The notes under the pieces: generated by a model
Seen by the model: the letters and a program-made list of their open reading frames with translations, nothing else
Database searches by the model: none
Told to the model about the DNA's origin: nothing
Shown: piece by piece, positions 17,672 through 26,823 of the stretch
Layout: the number at the start of each line of letters is the position of its first letter
Numbering within the stretch: position 1 is the stretch's first letter
Source of the DNA: Pseudotabrizicola sp.
GTDB taxonomy: Bacteria > Pseudomonadota > Alphaproteobacteria > Rhodobacterales > Rhodobacteraceae
NCBI RefSeq assembly: GCF_030684215.1
Contig: NZ_JAUXOV010000052.1
Coordinates: forward strand, 1-64,000
Reading direction: 5' to 3'
Length of the DNA: 64,000 bases
Position numbers and translations under genes: made by a program

Positions 17672-18838
17672 TCAAACCCTGTCGCCCAGGCCGCGCGCAA
17701 TCAGGTTCTGCATCAGAGCGCGGGTTCCAAAGGTCCATTCGGGGCAGCGGTCAGTCCGGTCGACCCAGTTGACCAGTCGTCCAAGACGGGGCGAGGCGAT
17801 CTCGACCCGGTCACCGACCTCATGCGTAAAGCCCTGTCCTACGCCGCGACGATCCTTTACAGGCGCGAACATTGTGCCCAAAAACAGCACTGCCCCGTCA
17901 GGATATTGGTGCGAGCGGTTCAGAAGCTGGCCCGCCAGATCAACCGGGCTGCGGCTGATCGCCTGCATTGGGCTTTCGCCTGTCATCACGAACCCGTCTT
18001 GCCCCTCAACGTGCAGCGATACCGTTGTCCGGTCCAGATCATCCTGAGTAAACCCTGCGTCAAACAATCGGATGAACGGGCCGATGGCGCAGGACGCGTT
18101 GTTGTCCTTGGCCTTGCCCAGCAACAGGGCCGATCTCCCCTCGACGTCACGCAGGTTCACATCATTGCCAAGCGTCGCGCCCAGAATTGTGCCATCCGAG
18201 CGTATGGCCAGCACGACCTCTGGTTCGGGGTTGTTCCATTCCGACATCGGATGAATGCCGACCAGATCGCCACAGCCCATCGAAGACATCGGCTGTGCCT
18301 TGGTGAAAATCTCGGCATCCGGGCCGATGCCGACCTCCAGATACTGCGACCACAGGCCCATGTCCTGCAGCAGCGCCTTAACCTGCTTTGCCTTTTCGGA
18401 CCCAGCCTGAACGCCACGCAGACTGTCGCCGATGACCGGAGCAAGCCGTGCCCGCACTTCTGATGCGCGCGCACTGTCACCGCGCGCCTGTTCTTCGATT
18501 ACGCGTTCCAGCATGCTGTCCGCAAAGGTGACGCCGGCAGCCTTGATCGCCTGCAGATCGACCGGCGCCAGCAGACGACCAGCCCCTCCGTTCAGAAATC
18601 TGTCCAGTGGCCCAAGATCCGTCAGATCTGTGGCGCCAAGGGCAGCATGCAGATCATCTCGCTCCAGAAGACCTGACATCGTAGCCGACACATTGCTAAG
18701 GTCGAACACATGCCCGTCGCGCAGGACGAAAGGGCAGGGTCCACCTTGCTGATCGGACCAGACCCGCCCAACGAGGGTTGCGCTTGCGGCATCGTCGGGC
18801 AACAGCCCAGAGGCTGCCAAAGCTTGCAGTGAAGTCAA
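17672..18838 (-). CDS. xylX: XylX-like 2-keto-3-deoxy-sugar-acid dehydratase (FAH superfamily)
   Basis: This fumarylacetoacetate-hydrolase-fold protein closely resembles Caulobacter XylX, which dehydrates 2-keto-3-deoxy-D-xylonate to alpha-ketoglutarate semialdehyde in the Weimberg pathway. Shared blocks include LWSQYLEV-IGPDAEIFTK, WNNPEPEVVL (metal-binding acids), LGNDVNLRDVEGRSALL and KAKDNNASCAIGPF. A TTG at 18838, preceded by GGGAGAGAC, gives 388 residues, near the Caulobacter length. The ATG at 18910 would put operator-like DNA inside the gene and is less likely. It heads the operon with the TRAP transporter. The exact 2-keto-3-deoxy acid is inferred. Confidence 0.82.
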   Translation of the reverse strand: MTSLQALAASGLLPDDAASATLVGRVWSDQQGGPCPFVLRDGHVFDLSNVSATMSGLLERDDLHAALGATDLTDLGPLDRFLNGGAGRLLAPVDLQAIKAAGVTFADSMLERVIEEQARGDSARASEVRARLAPVIGDSLRGVQAGSEKAKQVKALLQDMGLWSQYLEVGIGPDAEIFTKAQPMSSMGCGDLVGIHPMSEWNNPEPEVVLAIRSDGTILGATLGNDVNLRDVEGRSALLLGKAKDNNASCAIGPFIRLFDAGFTQDDLDRTTVSLHVEGQDGFVMTGESPMQAISRSPVDLAGQLLNRSHQYPDGAVLFLGTMFAPVKDRRGVGQGFTHEVGDRVEIASPRLGRLVNWVDRTDRCPEWTFGTRALMQNLIARGLGDRV

Positions 18839-18880
18839 TTCTGTCTCTCCCGTTTGCGTCGGCGCCTCCAGCACCGTGCA

Positions 18881-18897
18881 GTCTGATAATGTCAGAC
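18881..18897. promoter_or_regulatory. Operator-like inverted repeat upstream of xylX
   Basis: The sequence GTCTGA-TAATG-TCAGAC is a perfect inverted repeat with a five-base centre. It contains TTATCAGAC on the minus strand, a motif repeated at 19780-19788 in the divergent gntR/dehydrogenase region. It is a likely binding site for the adjacent GntR-family regulator. Confidence 0.55.
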
Positions 18898-18974
18898 AAC
18901 ATGATGACATGACCTTACTTTGGAGCGCTCTGGCCTGTCTACCGAATTATTTATCGAACGGCGGCCTGCTGTGA

Positions 18975-19691
18975 TCAGAGGTAAAACTCCAGCCGAAGCG
19001 CGATGCGCTCGGCCGATCCAACCATGTGGGCCCGCATCGCGGCGCGCGCCCGGACCGGATCGCGAGCAGCAATGGCATCGCGCAATTCAGTGTGTTCCCG
19101 GTTCACGATGGCGACGATTTCGTCAAGACGAATCCGTTCGCGCGACTCAACGATGGTTTGCAGGATGCGATCCGACACAGCGCCCAGAAACTGCACGAAA
19201 TAGTCATTTCCCGTCGCCGAGGCGATGGTCCGGTGAAAATCAAGGTCTGCAACAATGCCGTCGCCAGCGCCGTCATCCGTGACATTCATGCGCTGCAACG
19301 CCTCATCCAACTGCCGCAGATGCTCGGCGCGGTGATAGGTTGCTGCCAGTCCTGCTGCCTCAATTTCCAGTGGCACGCGCAGTTGGAACAAGTCACGGAA
19401 CCCGTGGGGATCCATCTGACGGCGATCATCCAGACGGATATGGCGAGTGGGGCGATCAATGACGAAAGCACCGACACCTTGGCGTGTCTCGATCATACCC
19501 TCATTGCGCAATTGCGCGATCGCCTCACGAATTACGGTGCGACTGACACCAAAGCTCTTGGACATTGCGTTTTCGGTTGGCAGCTTGTCGCCTGGCTTCA
19601 GGTCACCTTCCTGGATCTGCCGTGCAAACTGAGCCGCAATTCGGGCGGGCAGATGTTCCGTGCGGCTGATCTGAGTAAGCGAACCAGTCAT
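18975..19691 (-). CDS. GntR/FadR-family regulator of the sugar-acid genes
   Basis: The 238-residue protein has an N-terminal winged helix-turn-helix (about residues 10-78, with LPTENAMSKSFGVSRTVIREA) and a C-terminal FCD domain (about 90-225, with the DLDFHRTI metal-binding helix and a final H-T-LRDAI helix). The start at 19691 is supported by AAGGAGC eight bases upstream; a longer frame to 19790 has no such site. It is divergent from the dehydrogenase gene and directly upstream of the xylX operon. Shared TTATCAGAC motifs in both promoter regions suggest it controls both. Confidence 0.87.
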   Translation of the reverse strand: MTGSLTQISRTEHLPARIAAQFARQIQEGDLKPGDKLPTENAMSKSFGVSRTVIREAIAQLRNEGMIETRQGVGAFVIDRPTRHIRLDDRRQMDPHGFRDLFQLRVPLEIEAAGLAATYHRAEHLRQLDEALQRMNVTDDGAGDGIVADLDFHRTIASATGNDYFVQFLGAVSDRILQTIVESRERIRLDEIVAIVNREHTELRDAIAARDPVRARAAMRAHMVGSAERIALRLEFYL

Positions 19692-19779
19692 TTCTCTGCT
19701 CCTTGTGTCACCAGTCTGGACTGTACCCCATTCTTTGCGCTGGTCATCGTTGGTTTTCTCTTTGCTTGAAGTTTTCAGG

Positions 19780-19790
19780 TTATCAGACAA
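19780..19790. promoter_or_regulatory. Second TTATCAGAC regulator half-site
   Basis: TTATCAGACAA lies in the region between the divergent gntR and dehydrogenase genes. It matches the half-site in the inverted repeat at 18881-18897. It probably marks autoregulation and control of the plus-strand genes by the GntR protein. Confidence 0.4.
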
Positions 19791-19844
19791 TCATACTATC
19801 TCAAGAGGGTGGTTTGCCGCTCAAGACCACGAGGAGACGCTACC

Positions 19845-20825
19845 ATGCACATCATGATCACCGGCGCCGCAGGCATGCTGGGCCGTAAGATTGTTCCCCG
19901 TCTGATGGCCAACGGTCTGGCAGGCCGCAAGATTACCGCGCTGACATTGGTTGATGTTGTCGTGCCTCAGACGCCTGACGGGTTCGCCGGGCGTACAGAC
20001 TGCCTCTGCGCAGACCTGGCGGACCCCGGCACGGCCCAACAGCTGATCGACGGACGGCCTGACGTGATTTTTCATCTGGCGGCCATCGTCTCCGGAGAGG
20101 CCGAGGCGGACTTTGACAAGGGGTACCGCATCAATCTGGACAGCACGCGCGATCTGTTCGAAGCCATCCGCCGCGCGCATCTGGCTGATGGTTATTGCCC
20201 GCGCGTTGTTTTTGCGTCGTCCATCGCAGTGATGGGCGCGCCGCTGCCGTTTCCAATCCCGGACACGTTCCACACCGCCCCGCTGACCAGTTATGGCACG
20301 CAGAAGGCGATCTGCGAGCTTTTGCTGGCTGACTATTCCCGCCACGGGTTCTTTGATGGCATCGGCATCCGTCTGCCCACAATCTGCATTCGTCCCGGCA
20401 CACCGAACAAGGCGGCGTCGGGGTTCTTTTCCAACATCCTGCGCGAACCCTTGGTGGGCAAGCCTGCCATCCTGCCAGTGCCCGACAGCATCCGGCACTG
20501 GCACACCTCGCCGCGCTCTGCCGTGGGATTTATGATCCATGCGGCGACGATGGATCTGAAAACCGTGGGCCCGCAACGAAACCTGTCGATGCCGGGCCTC
20601 AGCGCTACGGTAGGTGAGCAGATCGATGCTCTGCGCCGCGTTGCGGGGGAAAGTGCCGTGGCCTTGATCCGCCGCGAACCTGATGCAAACATTACCCGCA
20701 TGTGTGAAGGCTGGGCGCCGGGCTTTGAGGCTGCCCGCGCTCGCGCTTTGGGCTTCACCGCCGAGGACAGCTTTGACCAGATTATCCGCGCCCATATCGA
20801 AGATGAACTTGGGGGGGATAGATGA
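19845..20825 (+). CDS. DenD-like NAD-dependent dehydrogenase/epimerase (extended SDR)
   Basis: This 326-residue extended short-chain dehydrogenase starts with the NAD-binding GAAGMLG motif (residues 7-13) and has catalytic Ser-Ser (FASSIAV) and YGTQK near residue 150. Segments such as PLTSYGTQKAICELLLADY and IRLPTICIRPG resemble D-erythronate dehydrogenase (DenD), which oxidises a four-carbon sugar acid. The ATG at 19845 follows GAGGAG. It is divergent from the GntR gene and upstream of xylD. Here it may oxidise an aldonate or a similar hydroxy acid feeding the XylD/XylX steps; the substrate is inferred from context. Confidence 0.75.
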   Translation: MHIMITGAAGMLGRKIVPRLMANGLAGRKITALTLVDVVVPQTPDGFAGRTDCLCADLADPGTAQQLIDGRPDVIFHLAAIVSGEAEADFDKGYRINLDSTRDLFEAIRRAHLADGYCPRVVFASSIAVMGAPLPFPIPDTFHTAPLTSYGTQKAICELLLADYSRHGFFDGIGIRLPTICIRPGTPNKAASGFFSNILREPLVGKPAILPVPDSIRHWHTSPRSAVGFMIHAATMDLKTVGPQRNLSMPGLSATVGEQIDALRRVAGESAVALIRREPDANITRMCEGWAPGFEAARARALGFTAEDSFDQIIRAHIEDELGGDR

Positions 20826-20930
20826 CGACGAACTGCTGCCGGAGGCAGCAAATATGATCATGCTCATAGTAAGGCTTTCGCTGATCGTGGGCGCAAATAA
20901 ATGGCCCCAGCATGAACACAAGGACATTCC

Positions 20931-22709
20931 ATGACCGACCCGTCGCCTCGCCGCCTCCGTTCACAGGACTGGTTCGATAACCCCGATCATGCAGACATGA
21001 CCGCGCTGTATCTGGAGCGGTTCATGAACTATGGCACAACGCCCGAAGAGCTTCGCTCCGGTCGACCCATCATCGGCATTGCTCAGTCGGGCAGCGATCT
21101 GAACCCTTGTAACCGCCACCATCTCGATCTGGCCAAACGCGTGCGCGACGGCATTCGTGATGCAGGTGGTATCGCCATCGAATTTCCGTCGCATCCGCTG
21201 TTTGAGAATTGCAAGCGCCCGACCGCTGCGTTGGACCGAAACCTGGCCTATTTGGGTTTGGTAGAGCTTCTGTACGGCTACCCGTTTGACGGAGTTGTGC
21301 TGACCACCGGCTGCGATAAGACCACCCCTTCGGCTATCATGGCAGCCGCGACAGTGGATATTCCGGCCATCGTTTTGTCGGGCGGGCCGATGCTGGATGG
21401 CTGGCACGATGGGCGGCTGGTTGGGTCTGGCACCGTCATCTGGCAGTCACGCCGAAAATACGCCGCAGGGGAGATCACGCGCGATGAGTTCCTGCAGACG
21501 GCGCTCGATTCAGCCCCCTCGATCGGGCACTGCAACACGATGGGCACAGCATCTACCATGAATGCCATTGCCGAGGCACTTGGCATGTCACTGACCGGCT
21601 GCGCGGCCATACCGGCGGCATATCGGGAGCGGGGCCAGATCGCATATCGCACCGGAGTGCGGGCCGTACAACTGGTGCGCGAAGATCTGCGCCCCTCGCA
21701 GATCCTGACGCGGGCAGCGTTTCTGAATGCGATTAGGGTCAATTCTGCCATTGGCGGATCGACCAATGCGCAGCCGCATCTGATGGCGATGGCCCGTCAC
21801 GCAGGTGTCGAGTTGCACCCGGAAGACTGGCAGACCCATGGATATGACGTGCCGCTTCTGGCCAACGTCCAGCCAGCCGGTGCCTATCTTGGGGAGCGGT
21901 TCCACCGTGCGGGTGGTGTCCCTGCGGTGATGTGGGAATTGCTGCACGCTGGTCAGCTGGACGGCGCTTGCCCCACCGTGACCGGGAAAAGCATGGCCAT
22001 CAATCTGGAAGGGCGCAAAGCGACTGACCGCGAGGTGATCCGGCCCTATCAGACCCCGATGATGCAGCGGGCAGGATTTCTGGTTCTGCGTGGCAATCTG
22101 TTTGATTTCGCCATCATGAAAACCAGCGTCATCTCAGACGACTTCCGCGCCCGCTATCTGTCCGAAGCGGGGCAGGAAGGAGTGTTTGAAGGCACTGCCT
22201 TTGTCTTTGACGGATCAACCGACTATCACGCCCGCATCAACGACCCTGCGCTCGATATAGACGAGCATTCGATACTGGTGATCCGTGGGGCCGGGCCGCT
22301 TGGCTGGCCAGGATCCGCCGAAGTGGTGAACATGCAGCCACCAGACCGGCTGATTCAGCGGGGGATATCCAGCCTGCCAACCATTGGCGACGGGCGGCAA
22401 TCGGGCACAGCTGACAGCCCGTCGATCCTGAACGCCTCTCCGGAAAGTGCTGCGGGCGGCGGCCTGGCCTGGCTGCACACTGGCGACCGGATCAGGATTG
22501 ACCTGAATGAAGGACGCTGTGACATGCTGGTGGCACCTGATGAAATCTCCGCCCGAATGAAAAAGGGTGTTCCCGCCGTCCCCGCCTCTGCAACTCCGTG
22601 GCAGGAAATGTACAGAGCCACAGTCACCCAGCTTGTCGAAGGAGCGACCATTGAGGGGGCCGAAAAGTTTGTGCGTATCAGTAGCTCTCTGCCACGGCAC
22701 AATCACTAG
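20931..22709 (+). CDS. xylD: XylD-like D-xylonate/sugar-acid dehydratase (IlvD/Edd family)
   Basis: This 592-residue enzyme of the IlvD/Edd family is very similar along its whole length to Caulobacter D-xylonate dehydratase XylD. It removes water from an aldonate to give a 2-keto-3-deoxy acid, the substrate of XylX. Fe-S cluster cysteines are visible in NPCNRHH, TTGCDKTTPS and GHCNTMGTAS. The conserved C-terminal GWPGSAEVVNMQPPD and the final LPRHNH are present. It lies 105 bases after the DenD-like gene on the same strand. With XylX and a TRAP transporter it forms most of a Weimberg-type route. No semialdehyde dehydrogenase is visible nearby. Confidence 0.87.
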   Translation: MTDPSPRRLRSQDWFDNPDHADMTALYLERFMNYGTTPEELRSGRPIIGIAQSGSDLNPCNRHHLDLAKRVRDGIRDAGGIAIEFPSHPLFENCKRPTAALDRNLAYLGLVELLYGYPFDGVVLTTGCDKTTPSAIMAAATVDIPAIVLSGGPMLDGWHDGRLVGSGTVIWQSRRKYAAGEITRDEFLQTALDSAPSIGHCNTMGTASTMNAIAEALGMSLTGCAAIPAAYRERGQIAYRTGVRAVQLVREDLRPSQILTRAAFLNAIRVNSAIGGSTNAQPHLMAMARHAGVELHPEDWQTHGYDVPLLANVQPAGAYLGERFHRAGGVPAVMWELLHAGQLDGACPTVTGKSMAINLEGRKATDREVIRPYQTPMMQRAGFLVLRGNLFDFAIMKTSVISDDFRARYLSEAGQEGVFEGTAFVFDGSTDYHARINDPALDIDEHSILVIRGAGPLGWPGSAEVVNMQPPDRLIQRGISSLPTIGDGRQSGTADSPSILNASPESAAGGGLAWLHTGDRIRIDLNEGRCDMLVAPDEISARMKKGVPAVPASATPWQEMYRATVTQLVEGATIEGAEKFVRISSSLPRHNH

Positions 22710-22749
22710 ATGTAGTGCCCCCTTATCGTTGATTGCAGAGCAATCAACT

Positions 22750-22990
22750 GCCAGGCAATGGACGCGACCTATTTGAAGGCACATCCTACGGCGAGCAGCC
22801 TGTGGCCGAAAAAGGGTTGCCCGAGGGCCAGCGGTGCCGTTTGATCGCTTGGACCAAAGTCGGTGTGAACTGGCTTTTCATGGCCGCAGTCCAAGTACGT
22901 GATTACATGGGTGCGGCAGCCTTGCCAGGCAGCTTGGCTGCTTGCTGACCGAGGCTCCCGAAACCCGGCTGATCACCGGCCAGAGGGCCA
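22750..22990 (+). mobile_element. IS5-family (IS427-like) transposase remnant
   Basis: Three frames together recover pieces of an IS5-family transposase. The first, starting at 22758, reads MDATYLKAHPTASSL-PKKG. The next frame gives RLIAWTKVGVN, then FMAAVQVRDYMGAAAL-GSL. The third gives AWLLADRG. The order matches the family (DATYLKAH, RLIGRTKGG-N, FMTAGQ-SDY-GAAAL, WLLADRG), with frameshifts and a small internal deletion. The element is dead. Confidence 0.7.
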
Positions 22991-23154
22991 ATGTCGGGCA
23001 GTGGTGTCCGAAATCCAAATCTGTGCAGGCGCGTCTCTTGCGCCGAGGGGTTTAGCAATTCACGCGGGTTGCCCTGACCTTGGCAAGGTCTTCTTTCTGC
23101 GGCAGAAAGGGGCGCTCACCTTCGGGTTCTTGTCGTGGACTATGTCGTTGGACC

Positions 23155-23395
23155 GTAAGAGGCGGCTCCAACCCATTGAATTGACGTGTTCCTGACGCGT
23201 GATGTGCCTGCGCGAAGATCTGCGTGAGCAGATGGAGGTTTGGCATGCCGGATGGTGGCGATGGATTTGTTGGCCGGTGCGAGGTCGTTGAGCCTCGGCG
23301 GCGCGGCAAGCGGCGCTGGTCGAATGGGATGAAGGCTCGGATCGTCGTCGAAAGCCTTCAGCCGGATGTTCGGGTCAGGGGCCAACTTCCAGACC
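23155..23395 (+). mobile_element. IS66-family end with truncated first transposase ORF
   Basis: A GTAA at 23155 resembles the terminal bases of IS66 inverted repeats. About 90 bases on, an ATG at 23245 starts a frame containing GFVGRCEVVEPRRRGKRRW, then KARIV-ESLQPDVRV. This looks like the N-terminal half of the IS66 TnpA-type protein. The homology stops near 23370 and the other end is absent. Confidence 0.6.
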
Positions 23396-23410
23396 AAGTG
23401 TCCGATAGAC

Positions 23411-24586
23411 CTATCGCTCCCGCAAAGCCTCGTTGGCTTTGTAGAGCGGCTTTGTCATGTAGGTGAGCAATGTCTTTCCGCCGGTCTGCAGTTCCACCGT
23501 AGCCTGCATGCCGGGACGGATCTCGAGCGATTTCTGGCGCTCTGTCAGGTGCGAGCGGTCTACGCGCAGCGTTACCTTGTAATGCGGATCACCATCTGGG
23601 GTGCGCGCGCGCTCATCCTTGAAGGTGTCGGCAGAGACGAAAGACACATGCGCCTGCAAACTGCCAAAGATAGTGTAATCATACGCCGACAGTTTGACCG
23701 TCGCCGCCTGACCCAACTGCACTTGTGCAATGTCACGCGGCTTGACGCGGGCTTCGACGAACAGCTCTTCATCCAGCGGGATGATCTGCATGATCTCCTC
23801 GCCGGGGCGCACGACGCCGCCGATGGTTGTAAGCGACAGCTTGTTCACCACGCCACGCATCGGCGCCACAAGCTCGGTTCGCGACAGCTGATCCTGCGCC
23901 TGTTTCAGACGTTGCCGCAGCGACGCAAGCTGGCCCTGCGTTTCGGAATAGGTGTTGGCGCGGTCCAGTTCCGCCATTGTGCGGGCCTCTGACAGTTGGG
24001 CCTCGGCATCCGACGCCGCTTTGCGGGCGCGGGTTACCTCAATCAATGGCGCGATTTCTTGCTTATACATCCGTTCCAGCAGCTCGCGTTCGGTTTCCGC
24101 CTGCTTGAGAATGGCCCTGGCCCCCGTAACCCGCGCGCTTTGTTCCGACATGCGCGCGTTAAGCAGGGTGCGTTCCGATGCAACGACATCTGGTACCCGC
24201 ATCGCAATGTCGTCTGCGACGGGGAAATCATTCTCCCCCGCCAGCTCCGCTTCAAGCCGCAGCTTGCGGACTTCCAGCGTCGCAATCTGATCGCTCAGAT
24301 CGTCGACAGCAGATTGATATTGTGTGCCATACAGCCGCGCCAGCGTTTGCCCCGGTTCTACCGTATCGCCCTCTGCGACGTTCAGTTCGGCCAGAATGCC
24401 GCCTTCAAGGTTCTGAATGATCTGCGGGCGTGAGGATGAGACGATCTGCCCCTCGGCCCGCACAATTTCGGCCAGCCACGCAAATGAGGCCCAGAGGATG
24501 AACACAAGAACCGCAAGCCCGATTGTCCAGATCGTCAGCGACGGCCCCCGCATGCGCTGATCCAGCCCGTGGTCAAAGGTGGTCAT
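23411..24586 (-). CDS. Type I secretion membrane fusion protein (HlyD/LapC family)
   Basis: The 391-residue periplasmic adaptor has one N-terminal membrane helix (about residues 18-40), a biotinyl-lipoyl-like half motif (GGILAELNVAEGDTVEPGQ near 80), a long helical hairpin (about 120-250) and a C-terminal beta region ending with the usual short L-RER tail. It bridges the inner-membrane ABC ATPase to the outer-membrane channel. It is the last gene of the operon; its ATG overlaps the ABC stop by four bases. The gene end is intact even though an IS66 remnant begins about 15 bases beyond it. Confidence 0.88.
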   Translation of the reverse strand: MTTFDHGLDQRMRGPSLTIWTIGLAVLVFILWASFAWLAEIVRAEGQIVSSSRPQIIQNLEGGILAELNVAEGDTVEPGQTLARLYGTQYQSAVDDLSDQIATLEVRKLRLEAELAGENDFPVADDIAMRVPDVVASERTLLNARMSEQSARVTGARAILKQAETERELLERMYKQEIAPLIEVTRARKAASDAEAQLSEARTMAELDRANTYSETQGQLASLRQRLKQAQDQLSRTELVAPMRGVVNKLSLTTIGGVVRPGEEIMQIIPLDEELFVEARVKPRDIAQVQLGQAATVKLSAYDYTIFGSLQAHVSFVSADTFKDERARTPDGDPHYKVTLRVDRSHLTERQKSLEIRPGMQATVELQTGGKTLLTYMTKPLYKANEALRER

Positions 24587-26823
24587 ACTGGTGTTCCCCC
24601 GACCATTGCCGCCGCTTGCGGTTGCGATTTCATCAGATGGGCCAGAACCGCATCGCGTGGCCCATCAACCGCCAATTTGCCATTTTGCAAAATCAACGTG
24701 CGGGTTGTCAGTTGCAAAATCGGCACCCGGTGTGTGGCGATGATCGCGGTCCGGCCTTCCAGCCAGATCCGCAGACGACTGACCAGTGTGCTTTCCAGCG
24801 TCTGGTCAAGGGCTGCTGTCGGTTCATCCAGAATGGCAACTGCCGGGTCTTGCAGCCAGATCCGCGCCCAGCCAAGGGATTGGCGCTGGCCAACCGAAAG
24901 ACCTTCACCCATTTCCTTAATTTCCAGATCCAGCCCGCGCGGGTGGTTGCGCACGAACTGGCCAAGCCCTGCAAAATCAAGTGCGTCCAGCAAACGGTCG
25001 TCATCGCGTTCCAGCTGGGTGGTGTTCAGGTTATCCCGAAGGCTGCCTGCAAACAGCCGCACTTCTTGCCCCAGATACCCGATCCCGCGGCGCAGATCCC
25101 GCGGATGCACCTGCCCCAGATCGACCCCGTCGATCAGCACCCGGCCCGACGTGGCGTCATAAAGTCCGGCCAAAAGCCGTAACAGGGTCGATTTTCCCGA
25201 TCCGTTGGTGCCAAGAACGGCTATGTGCTGACCTGCGGGAATGGCCAGAGCCGCAATGTCGACCATGGGCGCCGACGCCGGGTCGTAGCGGAATTCCAGA
25301 TTGCGCAACTCGAACGCGCCGGTCAGTTTCTCCCGGCGCAGATATTTGCGCCCCGCGTCTTCGGCCTGCGCCGCATCTGCGATGGCCGACAGCGCCTCGA
25401 GTGCGCCCTTCACATTCGACCACCGCGCCATTGTTCCCGAAAGCTGCGCCAAAGGGCCAAGCGTGCGCCCGGTCAGAATGCCGATGGCGATGATAGTGCC
25501 GACTGTGAAATCACCCGAAAACACCATGAACGTGCCGACCATCACCGCGCCGACATAGGTGGCCTGTTGAACGCCCTGCGCCCAATAGGTCAGCAGTGAG
25601 GTCAGCTTGCGCTGTTCGGAGGACTTGACGGCATTCAGCGTCACCAACTCTGACCAAAGCCGCTTGATGCGGTCTTCGCCACGGGTGATGGATACGGTTT
25701 CTGTCTCGAACACAGCTTCATACAGCAATTTCGCCTGCCGAGTGCTGGCTCCTTGGGTTGCTTTTGTCATCTCGACCATTTTGCCGCGCAACAAAAAGCC
25801 GGGCAGAACCATCAAGATGCCGCCCGCAATCAAAACCCAGACCAGATTGCCGCCAATGGTTGCAACAAGCGCCAGAAAGATCAGGATAAACGGCAAGTCA
25901 GCGATGGTGCCGATGGTTGACGCAGTGAAGAACTCGCGGACTGACCCGAATTCGCGCATCGCGTTAAAGGTCTGGCTTGGGCGGCGTTCGTGCGGATTGG
26001 TTTTCATGCCCAACAGCCGCGCCATCAGGCGATCTTGCACCACAAGCTCGATGCGCCGCCCGGTCATGTCCATCAGACCAGAGCGCGCGCCCTTGAGCAT
26101 GCCTTCCAGCACAATTGCCAGCATTGCACCAAGTGCAAGAACCCACAGGGTCGGCTCTGACTGGTGGGGAATAACACGGTCGTAGACCTGCAACGAGAAC
26201 AGCGCGACCGACACGGCCAGAAGGTTGGCGAACAACGAACCGGCCGCGACCTCCAGCAATTGGCGTTTGTACTTTCTGAACTCGCCCCAAAACCAATGCA
26301 CACCGCTTTTGGGTGTGTGCCGGGCCTCAAGCTCTGCCATCGTGGTCTGCGCGCGCAGGATAGATCCCGCATATACACTTGAAAAATCAGCCTTTGAAAC
26401 CTCGGCCCTGCCATCGGGAACGCTGGGATCATAGATCTCGATGCCATCGTCACTCTCGGCCAGCACCAGAACAATCTGCCCCGATGACATCTCGGCCAGG
26501 GCGGGCCAGTGGCTTGGACCAGGCTTGAGGGTCCGCTCAACCTTTGCTATCAGGCCGCAGCCGCGCAATGCGGTGCAGATTTCACCCAGCCCAAGTTTAC
26601 CGGCGCCCGCCGCAATCTGGATGTGCTCCAGCAAATCAGCTGCGGCAACTTCTGCGCCCAGAATGGCTGCATAGACACTTGCAAGTTGGGCGCGGTGCAT
26701 CGCGCGATTGGTGTGGCGGGGCCGTGACTTCCGGGCACTTGGGGCCGGACGTGCCGAAGCAAGGGTCGCCGAAGCGCCCTTGCCGGCATTCATGTCAAAG
26801 GAAACGACCCGGTCTGTTGTCAC
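24583..26823 (-). CDS. Type I secretion ABC transporter with degenerate C39-like domain (LapB-like)
   Basis: This 746-residue exporter has an N-terminal C39-like domain (about residues 40-160) without the catalytic Cys and His, then six membrane helices (about 195-460) and an ATPase domain with GTNGSGKST (Walker A), LSVGQRQ (signature), VAILDEP (Walker B) and IIATHR (H-loop). A non-cleaving C39-like domain is typical of systems that secrete large proteins without a leader peptide. The start is GTG at 26823, overlapping the upstream stop (GTGA). It probably exports the adhesin encoded first in the operon. Confidence 0.88.
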   Translation of the reverse strand: MTTDRVVSFDMNAGKGASATLASARPAPSARKSRPRHTNRAMHRAQLASVYAAILGAEVAAADLLEHIQIAAGAGKLGLGEICTALRGCGLIAKVERTLKPGPSHWPALAEMSSGQIVLVLAESDDGIEIYDPSVPDGRAEVSKADFSSVYAGSILRAQTTMAELEARHTPKSGVHWFWGEFRKYKRQLLEVAAGSLFANLLAVSVALFSLQVYDRVIPHQSEPTLWVLALGAMLAIVLEGMLKGARSGLMDMTGRRIELVVQDRLMARLLGMKTNPHERRPSQTFNAMREFGSVREFFTASTIGTIADLPFILIFLALVATIGGNLVWVLIAGGILMVLPGFLLRGKMVEMTKATQGASTRQAKLLYEAVFETETVSITRGEDRIKRLWSELVTLNAVKSSEQRKLTSLLTYWAQGVQQATYVGAVMVGTFMVFSGDFTVGTIIAIGILTGRTLGPLAQLSGTMARWSNVKGALEALSAIADAAQAEDAGRKYLRREKLTGAFELRNLEFRYDPASAPMVDIAALAIPAGQHIAVLGTNGSGKSTLLRLLAGLYDATSGRVLIDGVDLGQVHPRDLRRGIGYLGQEVRLFAGSLRDNLNTTQLERDDDRLLDALDFAGLGQFVRNHPRGLDLEIKEMGEGLSVGQRQSLGWARIWLQDPAVAILDEPTAALDQTLESTLVSRLRIWLEGRTAIIATHRVPILQLTTRTLILQNGKLAVDGPRDAVLAHLMKSQPQAAAMVGGTPV

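Larger units (their letters stand above)
22710..23410. other. Insertion-sequence graveyard between xylD and the secretion operon
   Basis: This 701-base stretch has no intact gene. It holds an IS5-family transposase remnant (about 22750-22990) and one end of an IS66-family element (23155-23395), listed separately. The part between them, 22990-23155, shows nothing recognisable. The membrane fusion protein gene ends immediately to its right and appears intact. Confidence 0.6.
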
